The notes: generated by a model not told the origin, from the sequence alone. A stretch of DNA of 64,000 bases from Sipunculus nudus (GCA_026874595.1 CM049307.1:2563579-2627578), one strand, 5' to 3'. Positions 22,243-35,808 are shown, numbered from the stretch's first letter. Program-made: numbers and translations.

Positions 22243-24317
22243 TGCTGAAGACCTCGGAGTTTTTTATCTCTTTATAGTTTTTACATTTTTTATAATTGTG
22301 TACAAGGTTAAAATCGAATGGCTCTGAATGCAAGATAAAATTCACTTATTACTCTGTCAACAGTTCACTCAGTTAAACCCATCAAAGTTTTTTTTTCAGG
22401 CAGGGATTTTTCAAACCCGTTGATATTTCAGACACGATATGAAGAGCGCCGAAGCTCGGGCGACTGATGGGTCACGATGGTTCTGTAATCGCTCTAGATT
22501 TGTTCCGCGGACTGGCTTAACAGCGAGCTTGACAGGCAGTGATGAAGAGCTCCTATAGATGGGACTGTGGCAGTCAACTCGCAGTACATGCGACTCTAAA
22601 AAAACACGCATCGGTGACCCAGTGCTAAACTAGACAGTCACAGACTGCCGACCAACCCCCGGCAGCCAAAAGTGGAGTGGGGAATGAACCAACCTGTGAA
22701 CTTTCACTCGCGGATTGCGAATGTTTTCCAAGGGGGGGGGGGGGGGTGTCAAAAGATGCACAGACCAGATGTATCTATATATCTGATACTTATAAAGAGA
22801 ATTAGGTCCACTTTTTTCCTCAATGTTCTCTGAAGCCCTTGTATATGACAGTGTTTTAAAACTCATTTTAAAGGTTATTGTTCTCACAGTGACCACAGTA
22901 CCTCACGGAAATGAGAATAAATGATTTTTAATGTACACATCATTTTGAGTGAATTTTGCGTGGTTTTAAAATTGCATGGAGGCTACCACCGAAAACAACC
23001 GTACTGCCTTGGCTAAGACCGGAATACCTCCGTGCTCCCTTGGTGATCTACACAAGCAGGCGTGTGACAAAATCGCAGGATTAGGGTTTATTGTACATAT
23101 GAATAACCCCTTCTATCACTGACAAATTTTAGCTTGTTTGGCTTGACATTTAACCCAGTCACTGGGCGGCTTGCATTGTCAGTAAATGTGAAAAACATTT
23201 GACTCTTGATTTAGGAAATGAAGGGGTCCAATCCAGGAGCATTAATGACAAAACCCTAATAAAACATACCAAGGTCTTGAAAAGAGAGGGGGGGGGGGGG
23301 GTTCCAGACCGCAAAAATTGGTCTTAACCCCTTAAAAAAGGTTTCGGCGGCTGAAACCGGGGGGGGGGGGGTGTCCCCACCATCTAAAGCCAAAATGCCT
23401 CATCTCATTTAATACATCCCCCTAGCCCGATAAAAAACCCGGTCACCAGGTCTTTCAGCTATGAATATATAATATATATATATAATATGGAAAATATGTA
23501 ATTAGGAACACATGGAATGTGCAAGTTGCATTTTTATACTGCATGCTTTGCAAGCATTTAAATGTCACTTCTGATTTCCAGTGATACCCAGCCATTATCT
23601 TTTAAGAGTCTGAATAAATAAACAAACCGCACGTGAAATAATGACAGGTAAGCGATCGAATTAATGGGAGGGGGGGCTCAGCCATATGATTTATAATACA
23701 TAGTATCAAGTAGTGTGAAATAGTGTAGCAAATCGTGTATTCCATGGTATTCTGAGCAGATGTTCCTGCATGATTCACATGTCAGCTTAAAAAACATAAG
23801 TTTGGTCGGAAGAGGGGACGTTGGGGGGTTGGATTCTTTAATTTTGGCTCCGGCTCCGAGTCATCTCCTATACGTGAACAGAGACAGTGTAGAGACCTAT
23901 ATCTAGTTCAAATGTTGTCAAGTGCAACCGTGTCCGAACATACAAGCAAACAGAGAAAAAGACTAAAACAGGGGGTCAGGGGAAATTACAGCATTAGTTA
24001 ATGTGTATAAGCAGTTTGTCAGACGTTAGGTGTCAGCTGTAGTCATGGTGATCGAGCTGTTTGTGCATATGGCCACGTGACCATCTAGTGTGCTCGGGGG
24101 TGTGGGTAGAAATCTGGCAAAAATAGTCATCGCGGACTGTTCACGTGTTTCATGCAGTTTATCATAGGGAACCGATAAAGATTGACACTAAGTCTTGGTC
24201 CTAGTAAATAACTTAGCCGGCTCATGTACAGCTTAAACAAACCAAAGGCTCCTGGTAAATTAAATTTCCTTTTTTCATTGGAGTTTGTTTTTCCTTGTTT
24301 TATCTTGTAAATTGTTT
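22243..24317. other. no gene; three homopolymeric G tracts
   Basis: The only notable items are pure G runs of 13-15 bases at 22732-22746, 23289-23301 and 23359-23371. A small AT-rich palindrome lies at about 23465-23488. No coding frame is recognised. Confidence 0.6.
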
Positions 24318-26550
24318 ATTAGCTCAACTGACTGTAAGTCATCTGAGCTATAGCGATCACTCTTTGTCCGTCGTCCGTCCGGCCGTCTGTCCGTTAACAA
24401 GGCACAAATCGTAACCACTGGACCTGGAATCTTCTTACTTTACATCCTGAGAGGCCTATGAAAAGTCTCCATGGAAACCAGAAATTAGGTCTCTGTTACC
24501 CATATCCTTTGAGCTATGGGGCCCCAAAGTACCCCCCAGAATAGTAAAAAATTTCATACAAAAACTTCAATATCTGATTAACTACATCACTGATGGTCAT
24601 GATTTTTGGCATACGCATTGATCATGAGATGTTTCATCAGTGTCTGCAGACTGGTGGCGCCACCTGTATTTTTCAAATTTTTACAATTTTTTTCTCTATT
24701 TTTGAGACCTTTAAGGATGTAGTTATCTGTCAACAGGGTTCAAATTGTAACCACTGGACCTAGAATCTTCATTCTTGACACACAAGGTGACCCATGAAAA
24801 GTCTCCATGGAAACCTGAACGAAGGTCTCTGTTACCCATATCCTTTGAGCTGTGGCACTCCAAAGTACAGCTCAGAATAATGGAAAATTTGATACAAAAG
24901 CTGAAGTATCTGAACAACTAATGCAGAGATCACCATAATTGTTTGCATGGATATTGATCATGGAGTGTTTCATGAATTTCCGCAGCCTGGGTGCACCACC
25001 TCTTTTTTTTTTTATTTTTTAAGAATTTTTTTCACTATTTTTGAGACCTTTAAAAATGTGGACATCTGTTAACAGGGCACAAATCGTAAAGACTGGACCT
25101 AGAATCTTCTTACTTTACATCCTGAGAGGCCTATGAAAAGTCTCCATGGAAACCAGAATTTGGGTCTCTGTTACCCATATCCTTTGAGCTATGGGGCCCC
25201 AAAGTACCCCCCAGAATAGTAAAAAAATTCATACAAAAACTTCAATATCTCATTAACTACATCACTGATGGTCATGATTTTTTGGCATACATATTGATCG
25301 TGAGATGTTTCATCAGTTGCTGCAGACTGGTGGCGCCACCTGTATTTTTCAAAGTTTTACAATTTTTTCTCTCTATTTTTGAGACCTTAATGGATGTTGT
25401 TATCTGTCAACAGGGTTCAAATTGGACCTAGAATCTTCATTCTTAACGCACAGGGAGATCTATGAAAAGTCTCCATGGAAACCTGAAATTAGGTCTCTGT
25501 TACCCATATCCTTTGAGCTATTGCACTCCAAAGTACAGCTCAGAATAATGGAAAATTTGATACAAAAGCTGAAGTATCTGAACAACTAATGCAGAGATCA
25601 CCATAATTGTTTGTATGGATATTGATCATGGAGTGTTTCATCAGTTTCTGCAGCCTGGTCGCACCACATATATTTGTTGGGGCTTTTTTCGAATTTTTTT
25701 CCTCTATTTTTGAGACCTTTAAAGATATGAACATCTGTTAACATGGCACAAATCATAACAACTGGACCTAGACTCTTCATTCTTTACACACGGGGAGACA
25801 CATTATAAAACTCCATGGAAACCTGAAATTAGGTCTCTGTTACCCATATCCATTAAGCTGTATGGCTCCAAAATACTCCCCAGAATAATGAAAAATTTGA
25901 TACAAAAACTCCAGTATCTCAATAACTACAACACTGATGCTCATGATTTTTGGCATACATATTGATCATGACATGTTCCATCAGTTTTTGCAGACTGGGT
26001 GTGCCACCTCTATTTTTTTCAAATTTTTACCAATTATTTTCTCTATTTTTGAGACCTTTAAAGATGTGGTTATCTGTCAACAGGGTATAAATTGTAACAA
26101 CTGGACCTACAATCGTCATTCTTGTCATGCAAGGAGGCCCATGAAAAGTGTCTATGGAAACCTGAAATTAGGTCTCTGTTACCCATATCCTTCAAGCTAT
26201 AGGACTCCAAAGTATCCCTCAGAAAATTTGAAAATTTGATACGAAAGCTGAAGTATCTGAACAACTAATCCAGAGACCACCATGCTTCTTTGCATGGATA
26301 TTGACCATATAGTGTTTTTATTAGTTTCTGCAGACTGGTGGAGCCACCTGTATTTTTTTTTAAAGTTTACGCATTTGTTCTCTATTTTTGAGATATTAAT
26401 ACAGACACAATCTCAGCCTGTTGGTTAATCTCTTTGATGCTTCAGTTGTATGGTCATATACTACCATTCAGATGATAAAATTTCCTTTTGCAAATCTCTT
26501 CCCAGTCAGCTGAGCGTCATGACCCATGGGTCACTTGTGAATGATTCCTG
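24318..26550 (+). mobile_element. hairpin-headed repeat element, about 2.2 kb
   Basis: The head is an imperfect hairpin, AGCTCAACTGACT...AGTCATCTGAGCT (24321-24349), followed by TATAGCGATCAC and GTCCGTCGTCCGTCCGG-type runs, then GTTAACAAGGCACAAATCGT. The tail is CAGTCAGCTGAGCG with TCATGACCCATGGGTCACTTG (about 26506-26538). Both ends recur in inverse at 53.3-55.7 kb. This head type is widespread in bivalve genomes (family knowledge, not searched here). No protein is encoded. The interior is made of six units of about 337 bp. Confidence 0.75.
24400..26400 (+). repeat. six tandem units of about 337 bp in alternating types
   Basis: The block TCTCTGTTACCCATATCC occurs at about 24490, 24826, 25165, 25494, 25834 and 26173, a period of 329-340 bp. 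Units 1 and 3 match each other most closely (GGGGCCCCAAAGTACC, GGTGGCGCCACC). Units 2 and 4 also pair (CACTCCAAAGTACAGCTCAG). The older repeating block is therefore a dimer of about 675 bp. Short frames on both strands recur once per unit and are not genes. Confidence 0.85.
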
Positions 26551-27158
26551 TCAGACGTCCTATATATAATGATAACAAAGAAGATATTAATATATGGAAG
26601 CAAATAGCCAGCCGTGCCTCCTGTTTCTTATATATACAGTTATGGCGGTGCCGTGTGAGAGCATGCGTGTGGCGGTGAGCAGCTGAAGGGAGAGTTTGGA
26701 AGTGGACACCTGTGTATAACAGAAACAATAAGCTGTCTGTGTAATGTATTGTATCCAGTACAGCGGGAGGGCACGGAGGTCAGCTTCACACTCAATGTTC
26801 ACACTTCAAAGGGCTATAGATGGTAAAAAAATCCGGAGGCATGTCTCCCTGAAAAATATATTAGTTGCAATTTCACTGTAAATAAACAAAAAAATGTTCA
26901 ACTAAATCGGTTTCTTCAATTTCCATTTAAATTACTAATTTCTCCTATACATATGCTAAACAACAACGTGTTCCTCTTGCAGTTTGGTACATCAATCAGT
27001 ATTTTATAACATCACTAAAAATCATAAAAACATTTGAGCTCTGACCCTGATATGATATGACTTACAGCGATCCCGAGTTCATTTAAATCCGGATAATTCC
27101 CGAGAGGTGCCTATACAAGTTTAATCGCTCTATTCCCGAAATGCACTTGCAATAATGG
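26551..27158. other. no recognisable feature
   Basis: Spacer between the hairpin-headed element and the 20-bp array. Overlapping short minus-strand frames (26531-26802) show no motif. Confidence 0.5.
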
Positions 27159-28190
27159 TAGGACTGCTGCCTGTATTGTTGGGCTGATCTCTCTGTTGTT
27201 GGACTACTCCCTATATATTTTTTTGGACTACTCCCTGTATTGTTGGACTACTCCCTGTATTGTTGGACTGCTCTCTGTATTGTTGGACTACTCCTTGTAT
27301 TGTTGGCCTACTCCCTCTATTGTTGGACTGCTCCCTGTATATTTGGACTTCTCCCTGTATTGTTGGACTGCTCGCTGTATTGTTGGCCTACTCCCTATAT
27401 TGTTGGACTGCTCCCTGTATTGTTGGACTACTCCCTGTATTGTTGGCCTACTCCCTCTATTGTTGGACTGCTCCCTGTATTGTTGGACTACTCCTTGTAT
27501 TGTTGGCCTACTCCCTCTATTGTTGGACTGCTCCCTGTATATTTGGACTTCTCCCTGTATTGTTGGACTGCTCCCTGTATTGTTGGCCTACTCCCTATAT
27601 TGTTGGACTGCTCCCTGTATTGTTGGCCTACTCCCTATATATCTTGTTGGACTACTCCCTGTATTGTTGGACTACTCCCTGTATTGTTGGACTGCTCTCT
27701 GTATTGTTGGACTACTCCTTGTATTGTTGGCCTACTCCCTCTATTGATGGACTGCTCCCTGTATATTTGGACTTCTCCCTGTATTGTTGGACTGCTCCCT
27801 GTATTGTTGGACTACTCCCTGTATTGTTGGCCTACTCCCTCTATTGTTGGACTGCTCCCTGTATTGTTGGACTACTCCTTGTATTTTTGGCCTACTCCCT
27901 CTATTGTTGGACTGCTCCCTGTATATTTGGACTTCTCCCTGTATTGTTGGACTGCTCCCTGTATTGTTGGCCTACTCCCTATATTGTTGGACTGCTCCCT
28001 GTATTGTTGGACTACTCCCTGTATTGTTGGCCTACTCCCTCTATTGTTGGACTGCTCCCTGTATATTTGGACTTCTCCCTGTATTGTTGGACTGCTCCCT
28101 GTATTGTTGGCCTACTCCCTATATTGTTGGATTACTCCCTGTATCGTTGGACTACTCCCTGTATATTTGGACTTCTCCCTATATTTTTCA
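27159..28190. repeat. 20-bp minisatellite, about 50 copies
   Basis: Units of exactly 20 bp (CTCCCTGTATTGTTGGACTA and variants). Since 20 is not divisible by three, 60 bp encodes the same 20-residue cycle in every forward frame, and all three plus frames stay open for up to about 320 codons. A longer order is visible: the variant run containing ACTGCTCTCTG recurs 424 bp apart (27267 and 27691), near the irregular TATATATCTTGTTGG insertion at about 27637. I treat it as non-coding. Confidence 0.93.
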
Positions 28191-28936
28191 TGAAAAGGCA
28201 TGAAATCCAAAAAGCTCCACAATAATAAATGATCCGCCATTCCGACTGCTGTGAGTTAGGTTTTACTTTATCATTATTCACTATCCTGCGACAGGACATG
28301 TCAAGTGGTAATCTTACTCAATTAACAGGATAAACTAAATCTGTATCTTGCATACCTAGAATAATCAAAGTGACTTGGGCTGCATGTGTGGTACTGGGAT
28401 CTATAAGGTGCTACTGGAAGCACATAATGCATATCTGATTTGCATATTTAATTCTTCCGGGAATTTCATTTTTATAATATTAATAAATTGGCAACTCAGG
28501 GGTTTGAGTATGTTGCATCTATAATTCATGGATAAAAGTAGTTCGTGTAAATTAAGTTTCCTAAATTTCATTTAAAAGTATACGTGTATAAGCAATAACA
28601 CAATTCCTAAATTCTTTATTTACTTAAAGCACTTGCCACAACATTGTCAAAGAGCCTTGAAAGCAGAACACATCAATGTTTTTGTATCCAAAACCCCGAG
28701 GGATATAACAAACAACCACAGGCCAGCGGAGCACCATTTATATAAAACAGCGGCCGCTCTAGCGTTCACCACTAATATTAGACCTCAGGCAAAAAGTAAT
28801 GATGTCAAAGATCGTATCATGGTATCAGATGTCATGTGATCTAGAGTTCCCTCTTTTTATGTCATTCCCATGCTCGCTAATAAAATCATCAACTTGGTAT
28901 TCAGCACATGCCTTGTTTTATAGGGAAATGACTCAC
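28191..28936. other. no recognisable feature
   Basis: Spacer before the large satellite. A GCGGCCGC site lies near 28752. The 68-codon plus frame at 28633-28839 has no recognisable motif. Confidence 0.5.
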
Positions 28937-31900
28937 TGCTAGGTGTAGCCTTGCTTAAGATACGATAACACCAGCTAGAAGCAGCCTTGCTTGAGATACG
29001 GTACCACCAGCTAGCTGTAGCCTTGTTTGAGATACGATAGCAACGACTAGAAGCAGCCTTGCTTGAGATACGGTAACATCAGCTAGGTGTAGCCTTGATT
29101 GAGATTCGACAGCACCAGCCAGAAGCAGCCTTGCTTGAGATACGGTACCACCAGCTAGCTGTAGCCTTGTTTGAGATACGATAGCACCAGCTAGAAGCAG
29201 CCTTGCTTGAGATACGGTAATATCAGCTAGGTGTAGCCTTGTTTGATAAACGATAACACCAGCTAGCTGTAGCCTTGTTTGAGAAACGATAACACCAGCT
29301 AGGTGTAGCCTTGTTTGAGATACGATAGAACCAGCTAGGTGTAGCCTTGCTTGAGATACAATAACACCAGCTAGGAGCAGCCTTGCTTGAGATACGAAAA
29401 CATCAGCTACGTGTAGCCTTGCTTGAGATACGATAACATCAGCTAGGTGTAGTCTTGCTTGAGATACGATAACATCAGCTAGGTTAAGCCTTGCTTGAGA
29501 TACGATAACATCAGCTAGGTGTAGCCATGTTTGAAAAACGATTACACCAGCTAGGAGCAGCCTTGCTTGAGATACGGTAACATCAGCTAGCTGTAGCCTT
29601 GTTTGAGATACGATAGCACCAGCTCGGAGTAGCCTTGCTTGAGATACGGTAACATCAGCTAGGTGTAGCCTTGTTTTAGAAACGATAACACCAGCTAGGA
29701 GCAGCGTTGCTTGAGATACGATAACACCAGCTAGGTGTAGCCTTGCTTGAGTTACGATAACACCAGCTAGGTGTAGCCTTGCTTGAGAAACGATAACACC
29801 AGCTAGGAGCAGCCTTGCTTCAGATACGGTAACATCAGCTAGGTGTAGCCTTGTTTGAGAAACGATAACACTAGCTAGCTGTAGCCTTGGTTGAGATACG
29901 ATAACACCAGCTAGAAGCAGCCTTCCTTGGGATACGGTAACATCAGCTATGTGTAGCCTTGTTTGAGAAACGATAACACCAGCTAGCTATAGCCTTCCTT
30001 GAGAAACGATAACACCAGCTAGCTGTAGCCTTGTTTGAGATACGATAGCACCAGCTAGAAGCAGCCTTGCTTGAGATACGGTAATATCAGCTAGGTGTAG
30101 CCTTGTTTGATAAACGATAACACCAGCTAGCTGTAGCCTTGTTTGAGAAACGATAACACCAGCTAGGTGTAGCCTTGTTTGAGATACGATAGAACCAGCT
30201 AGGTGTAGCCTTGTTTGAGATACGATAACACCAGCTAAGAGCAGCCTTGCTTGAGTTACGATAACACGAGCTAGCTGTAGCCTTGCTTGAGATACAATAA
30301 CACCAGCTACGAGCAGCCTTGCTTGAGATACGATAACATCAGCTAGGTGGAACCTTGCTTGAGATACGATTACATCAGCTAGGTGTAGTCTTGCTTGAGA
30401 TACGATAACATCAGCTAGGTTAAGCCTTGCTTGAGATACGATAACATCAGCTAAGTGTAGCCTTGTTTGAGAAACGATAACACCAGCTAGGAGCAGCCTT
30501 GCTTGAGATACGGTAACATCAGCTAGGTGTAGCCTTGTTTGAGATACGATAGCACCAGCTAGGAGTAGCCTTGCTTGAGAAACGGTAACATCAGCTAGGT
30601 GTAGCCTTGTTCGAGAAACGATAACACCAGCTAGGAGCAGCGTTGCTTGAGATACGATAACACCAGCTAGCTGTAGCCTTGCTTGAGTTACGATAATACC
30701 AGCTAGGTGTAGCCTTGCTGGAGAAACGATAACACCAGCTAGGAGCAGCCTTGCTTGAGATACGGTAACATCAGCTAGGTGTAGCCTTGTTTGAGAAACG
30801 ATAACACTAGCTAGCTGTAGCCTTGTTTGAGATACGATAACACAGCTAGAAGCAGCCTTCCTTGGGATACGGTAACATCAGCTAGGTCTAGCCTTGTTTG
30901 AAAAAAACAATAACACCAGCTAGCTGTAGCCTTCCTTGAGAAACGAAAACACCAGCTAGGAGCAGCCTTGCTTGAGATACGGTAACATCAGCTAGGTTAA
31001 GCCTTGCTTGAGATACGATAGCACCAGCTAGGAGCAGCCTTGCTTGAGATACGGTAACATCAGCTAGGTGTAGCTTTGTTTGAGAAACGATAACACCAGC
31101 TAGGAGCAGCGTTGCTTGAGATACGCTTACATCAGCTAGGTTAAGCCTTGCTTGAGATACGGTACCACCAGCTAGCTGTAGCCTTGTTTGAGATACGATA
31201 GCACCAACTAGAAGCAGCCTTGCTTGAGATACGGTAACATCAGCTAGATGTAGCCTTGATTGAGATACGATAGCACCAGCCAGAAGCAGCCTTGCTTGAG
31301 ATACGGTACAACCAGCTAGCTGTAGCCTTGTTTGAGATACGATAGCACCAGCTAGAAGCAGCCTTGCTTGAGATACGGTAATATCAGCTAGGTGTAGCCT
31401 TGTTTGATAAACGATAACACCAGCTAGCTGTAGCCTTGTTTGAGAAACGATAACACCAGCTAGGTGTAGCCTTGTTTGAGATACGATAGAACCAGCTAGG
31501 TGTAGCCTTGTTTGAGATACGATAACACCAGCTAAGAGCAGCCTTGCTTGAGTTACGATAACACGAGCTAGCTGTAGCCTTGCTTGAGATACAATAACAC
31601 CAGCTACGAGCAGCCTTGCTTGAGATACGATAACATCAGCTAGGTGGAACCTTGCTTGAGATACGATTACATCAGCTAGGTGTAGTCTTGCTTGAGATAC
31701 GATAACATCAGCTAGGTTAAGCCTTGCTTGAGATACGATAACATCAGCTAAGTGTAGCCTTGTTTGAGAAACGATAACACCAGCTAGGAGCAGCCTTGCT
31801 TGAGATACGGTAACATCAGCTAGGTGTAGCCTTGTTTGAGATACGATAGCACCAGCTAGGAGTAGCCTTGCTTGAGAAACGGTAACATCAGCTAGGTGTA

Positions 31901-34232
31901 GCCTTGTTCGAGAAACGATAACACCAGCTAGGAGCAGCGTTGCTTGAGATACGATAACACCAGCTAGCTGTAGCCTTGCTTGAGTTACGATAATACCAGC
32001 TAGGTGTAGCCTTGCTGGAGAAACGATAACACCAGCTAGGAGCAGCCTTGCTTGAGATACGGTAACATCAGCTAGGTGTAGCCTTGTTTGAGAAACGATA
32101 ACACTAGCTAGCTGTAGCCTTGTTTGAGATACGATAACACAGCTAGAAGCAGCCTTCCTTGGGATACGGTAACATCAGCTAGGTCTAGCCTTGTTTGAAA
32201 AAAACAATAACACCAGCTAGCTGTAGCCTTCCTTGAGAAACGAAAACACCAGCTAGGAGCAGCCTTGCTTGAGATACGGTAACATCAGCTAGGTTAAGCC
32301 TTGCTTGAGATACGATAGCACCAGCTAGGAGCAGCCTTGCTTGAGATACGGTAACATCAGCTAGGTGTAGCTTTGTTTGAGAAACGATAACACCAGCTAG
32401 GAGCAGCGTTGCTTGAGATACGCTTACATCAGCTAGGTTAAGCCTTGCTTGAGATACGGTACCACCAGCTAGCTGTAGCCTTGTTTGAGATACGATAGCA
32501 CCAACTAGAAGCAGCCTTGCTTGAGATACGGTAACATCAGCTAGATGTAGCCTTGATTGAGATACGATAGCACCAGCCAGAAGCAGCCTTGCTTGAGATA
32601 CGGTACAACCAGCTAGCTGTAGCCTTGTTTGAGATACGATAGCACCAGCTAGAAGCAGCCTTGCTTGAGATACGGTCATATCAGCTAGGTGTAGCCTTGT
32701 TTGATAAACGATAACACCAGCTAGCTGTAGCCTTGTTTGAGAAACGATAACACCAGCTAGGTGTAGCCTTGTTTGAGATACGATAGAACCAGCTAGGTGT
32801 AGCCTTGTTTGAGATACAATAACACCAGCTAGGAGCAGCCTTGCTTGAGTTTCGATAACACCAGCTAGCTGTAGCCTTGCTTGAGATACAATAACACCAG
32901 CTAGGAGCAGCCTCGCTTGAGATACGATAACATCAGCTAGGTGTAGCCTTGCTTGAGATACGATAACATCAGCTAGGTGTAGTCTTGCTTGAGATACGAT
33001 AACATCAGCTAGGTTAAGCCTTGCTTGAGATACGATAACATCTACTAGGTGTAGCCTTGTTTGAGAAAGATTACACCAGCTAGGAGTAGCCTTGCTTGAG
33101 ATACGGTAACATCAGCTAGGTGTTGCCTTGTTTGAGAAACGATAACACCAGCTAGGAGCAGCGTTGCTTGAGATACGATAACACCAGCTAGGTGTAGCCT
33201 TGCTTGAGTTACGATAACACCAGCTAGGTGTAGCCTTGCTTGAGAAACGATAACATCAGCTAGGAGCAGCCTTGCTTGAGATACGCTAACATCAGCTAGG
33301 TGTAGCCTTGTTTGAGAAACGATAACACTAGCTAGCTTTAGCCTTGTTTGAGATACGATAACACCAGCTAGAAGCAGCCTTCCCTGGGATACGGTAACAT
33401 CAGCTAGGTGTAGCCTTGTTTGAGAAACGATAACACCAGCTAGCTGTAGCCTTCCTTGAGAAACGATAACACCAGCTAGGAGCAGCCTTGCTTGAGATAC
33501 GGTAACATCAGCTAGGTTAAGCCTTGCTTGAGATACGATAGCACCAGCTAGGAGCAGCCTTGCTTGAGATACGGTAACATCAGCTAGGTGTAGCTTTGTT
33601 TGAGAAACGATGACACCAGCTAGGAGCAGCCTTGCTTGAGATACGATAATACCAGCTAGGTGTAGCCTTGCTTGAGTTACGATAACACCAGCTAGGAGCA
33701 GCCTTGCTTGAGATACGATAACACCAGCTAGGTGTAGCATTGCTTGAGATACGATTACACCAGCTAGGTGTAGCATTGCTTGAGATACGATAACATCAGC
33801 TAGGTGTAGCCTTGTTTGAGATACGATAACACCAGCTAAGAGCAGCCTTCCTTTGGATACGGTAACATCAGCTTGCTTGAGTTACGCTAACACCAGCTAG
33901 GTGTAGCCTTGTTTGAGATAAGATAACACCAGCTAGGAGCAGCCTTGCTTCAGATACGATAACACCAGCTAGGTGTAGCATTGCTTGAGATACGATAACA
34001 TCAGCTAGGTGTAGCCTTGTTTGAAATACGATAACACCAGCTAAGAGGAGCTTTCCTTGGGATACGGTAACATCAGCTTGCTTGAGATACGATAACATCA
34101 GCTAGGTGTAGCCTTGTTTGAAATACGATAACACCAGCTAAGAGCAGCTTTCCTTGGGATACGGTAACATCAGCTTGCTTGAGTTACGATAACATCAGCT
34201 AGGTGTAGCCTTGTTGAGATACGATAACACCA
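28937..34232. repeat. 36-bp satellite, segment 1 (about 5.3 kb)
   Basis: Tandem 36-bp units (AGCTAGGTGTAGCCTTGCTT then GAGATACGATAACACC). The main variants are GGTGTAGCC / GGAGCAGCC / GGTTAAGCC / AGCTGTAGCC, GCTTGAG / GTTTGAG, and ACGGTAACATC / ACGATAACACC. A higher-order unit of 1297 bp is nearly identical in two successive copies: TTTGATAAACG at 30106, 31403 and 32700, and TTTGAAAAAAACAATAA at 30897 and 32194. An earlier related block is offset by 864 bp (24 units). Confidence 0.95.
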
Positions 34233-34243
34233 GAGAGAAAGAA

Positions 34244-34302
<59 letters not shown>

Positions 34303-34613
34303 CTTGTAGAGAGGTAACGCGATATGTTTGCACTGAAGCCACATGAAGTGTTGCTTTGCTGTCGCTTTCCTCAAGTAATTCATTTTATTTTGAGTCTGTC
34401 TTAGTTCAAAGAAAAAGAGTTTTGACATAGAGTACTTTCAAACAGCTAGCATGCCATCACTTGATCCAAGTGATCCGTCGGAAGATGGGGGAACCTGTGT
34501 TGACAAATGTGGACGATAATAGACGCACTTAAGGGGTTTCATTTTGCGTCCGTCTTCTGTGGCAAAAATATAACATTGAATAAACTTCTTTTAGATACAG
34601 TATGTTGATTTCT
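34233..34613. repeat. satellite insert, copy 1: (GA)n plus 313-bp unit
   Basis: A (GA)n tract (about 34249-34300) is followed by a 313-bp non-satellite segment (34301-34613) running from ACCTTGTAGAGAGG to TATGTTGATTTCT. It includes AATAAA at about 34579. By eye it is identical to copy 2. The satellite resumes immediately after the final TTTCT. Confidence 0.92.
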
Positions 34614-35808
34614 TCCTTGAGAAACGATAACATCAGCTAGGAGCAGCCTTGCTTGAGATACGATAACACCAGCTAGGTGTAGCCTTGCTTGAGTTACGAT
34701 AACACCAGCTAGGTGTAGCCTTCCTTGAGAAACGATAACACCAGCTAGGAGCAGCCTTGCTTGAGATACGGTAACATCAGCTAGGTGTAGCCTTGTTTGA
34801 GAAAAGATAACACCAGCTAGGTGTAGCCTTGTTTGAGATACGATAACACCAGCTAGCAGCAGCCTTGCTTCAGTAACGATAACACCAGCTAGGTGTAGCC
34901 TTGCTTGAGATACGGTTACATCAGCTAGGTGTAGCCTTGTTTGAGAAACGATAACACCAGCTAGCTGTAGCCTTGTTTGCGATACGATAACACCAGCTAG
35001 AAGCAGCCTTCCTTGGGATACGGTAACATCAGCTAGGTATAGGCTTGTTTGAGAATCGATAACACCAGCTAGCTGTAGCCTTCCTTGAGAAACGATAACA
35101 CCAGCTAGGAGCAACCTTGCTTGAGACACGGTAACATCAGCTAGGTTAAGCCTTGCTTGCGATACGATAACATCAGCTAGGTGTAGCCTTCCTTGAGAAA
35201 CGATAACATCAGCTAGGAGCAGCCTTGCTTGAGATACGATAACACCAGCTAGGTGTAGCCTTGCTTGAGTTACGATAACACCAGCTAGGTGTAGCCTTGC
35301 TTGAGAAACGATAACACCAGCTAGGAGCAGCCTTGCTTGAGATACGGTAACATCAGCTAGGTGTAGCCTTGTTTGAGAAACGATAACACCAGCTAGGTGT
35401 AGCCTTGTTTGAGATACGATAACACCAGCTAGCAGCAGCTTTGCTTCAGTAACGATAACACCAGCTAGGAGCAGCCTTGCTTGAGATACGGTAACATCAG
35501 CTAGGTGTAGCCTTGCTTGAGATACGGTTACATCAGCTAGGTGTAGCCTTGTTTGAGAAACGATAACACCAGCTAGGTTAAGCCTTGCTTGAGATACGAT
35601 AACACCAGCTAGAAGCAGCCTTCCTTGGGATACGGTAACATCAGCTAGGTATAGGCTTGTTTGAGAATCGATAACACCAGCTAACTGTAGCCTTCCTTGA
35701 GAAACGATAACACCAGCTAGGAGCAACCTTGCTTGAGACACGGTAACATCAGCTAGGTTAAGCCTTGCTTGCGATACGATAACATCAGCTAGGTGTAGCC
35801 TTGCTTGA

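Noticed and set aside
25540-26264. Similar 60-100-codon frames in the 24-26 kb element
   Set aside because: The same frame recurs once per 337-bp unit and is not conserved between unit types.
27240-28225. 317- and 321-codon plus-strand frames as genes
   Set aside because: They are readings of a 20-bp minisatellite that is open in every forward frame. No unique coding sequence flanks them.
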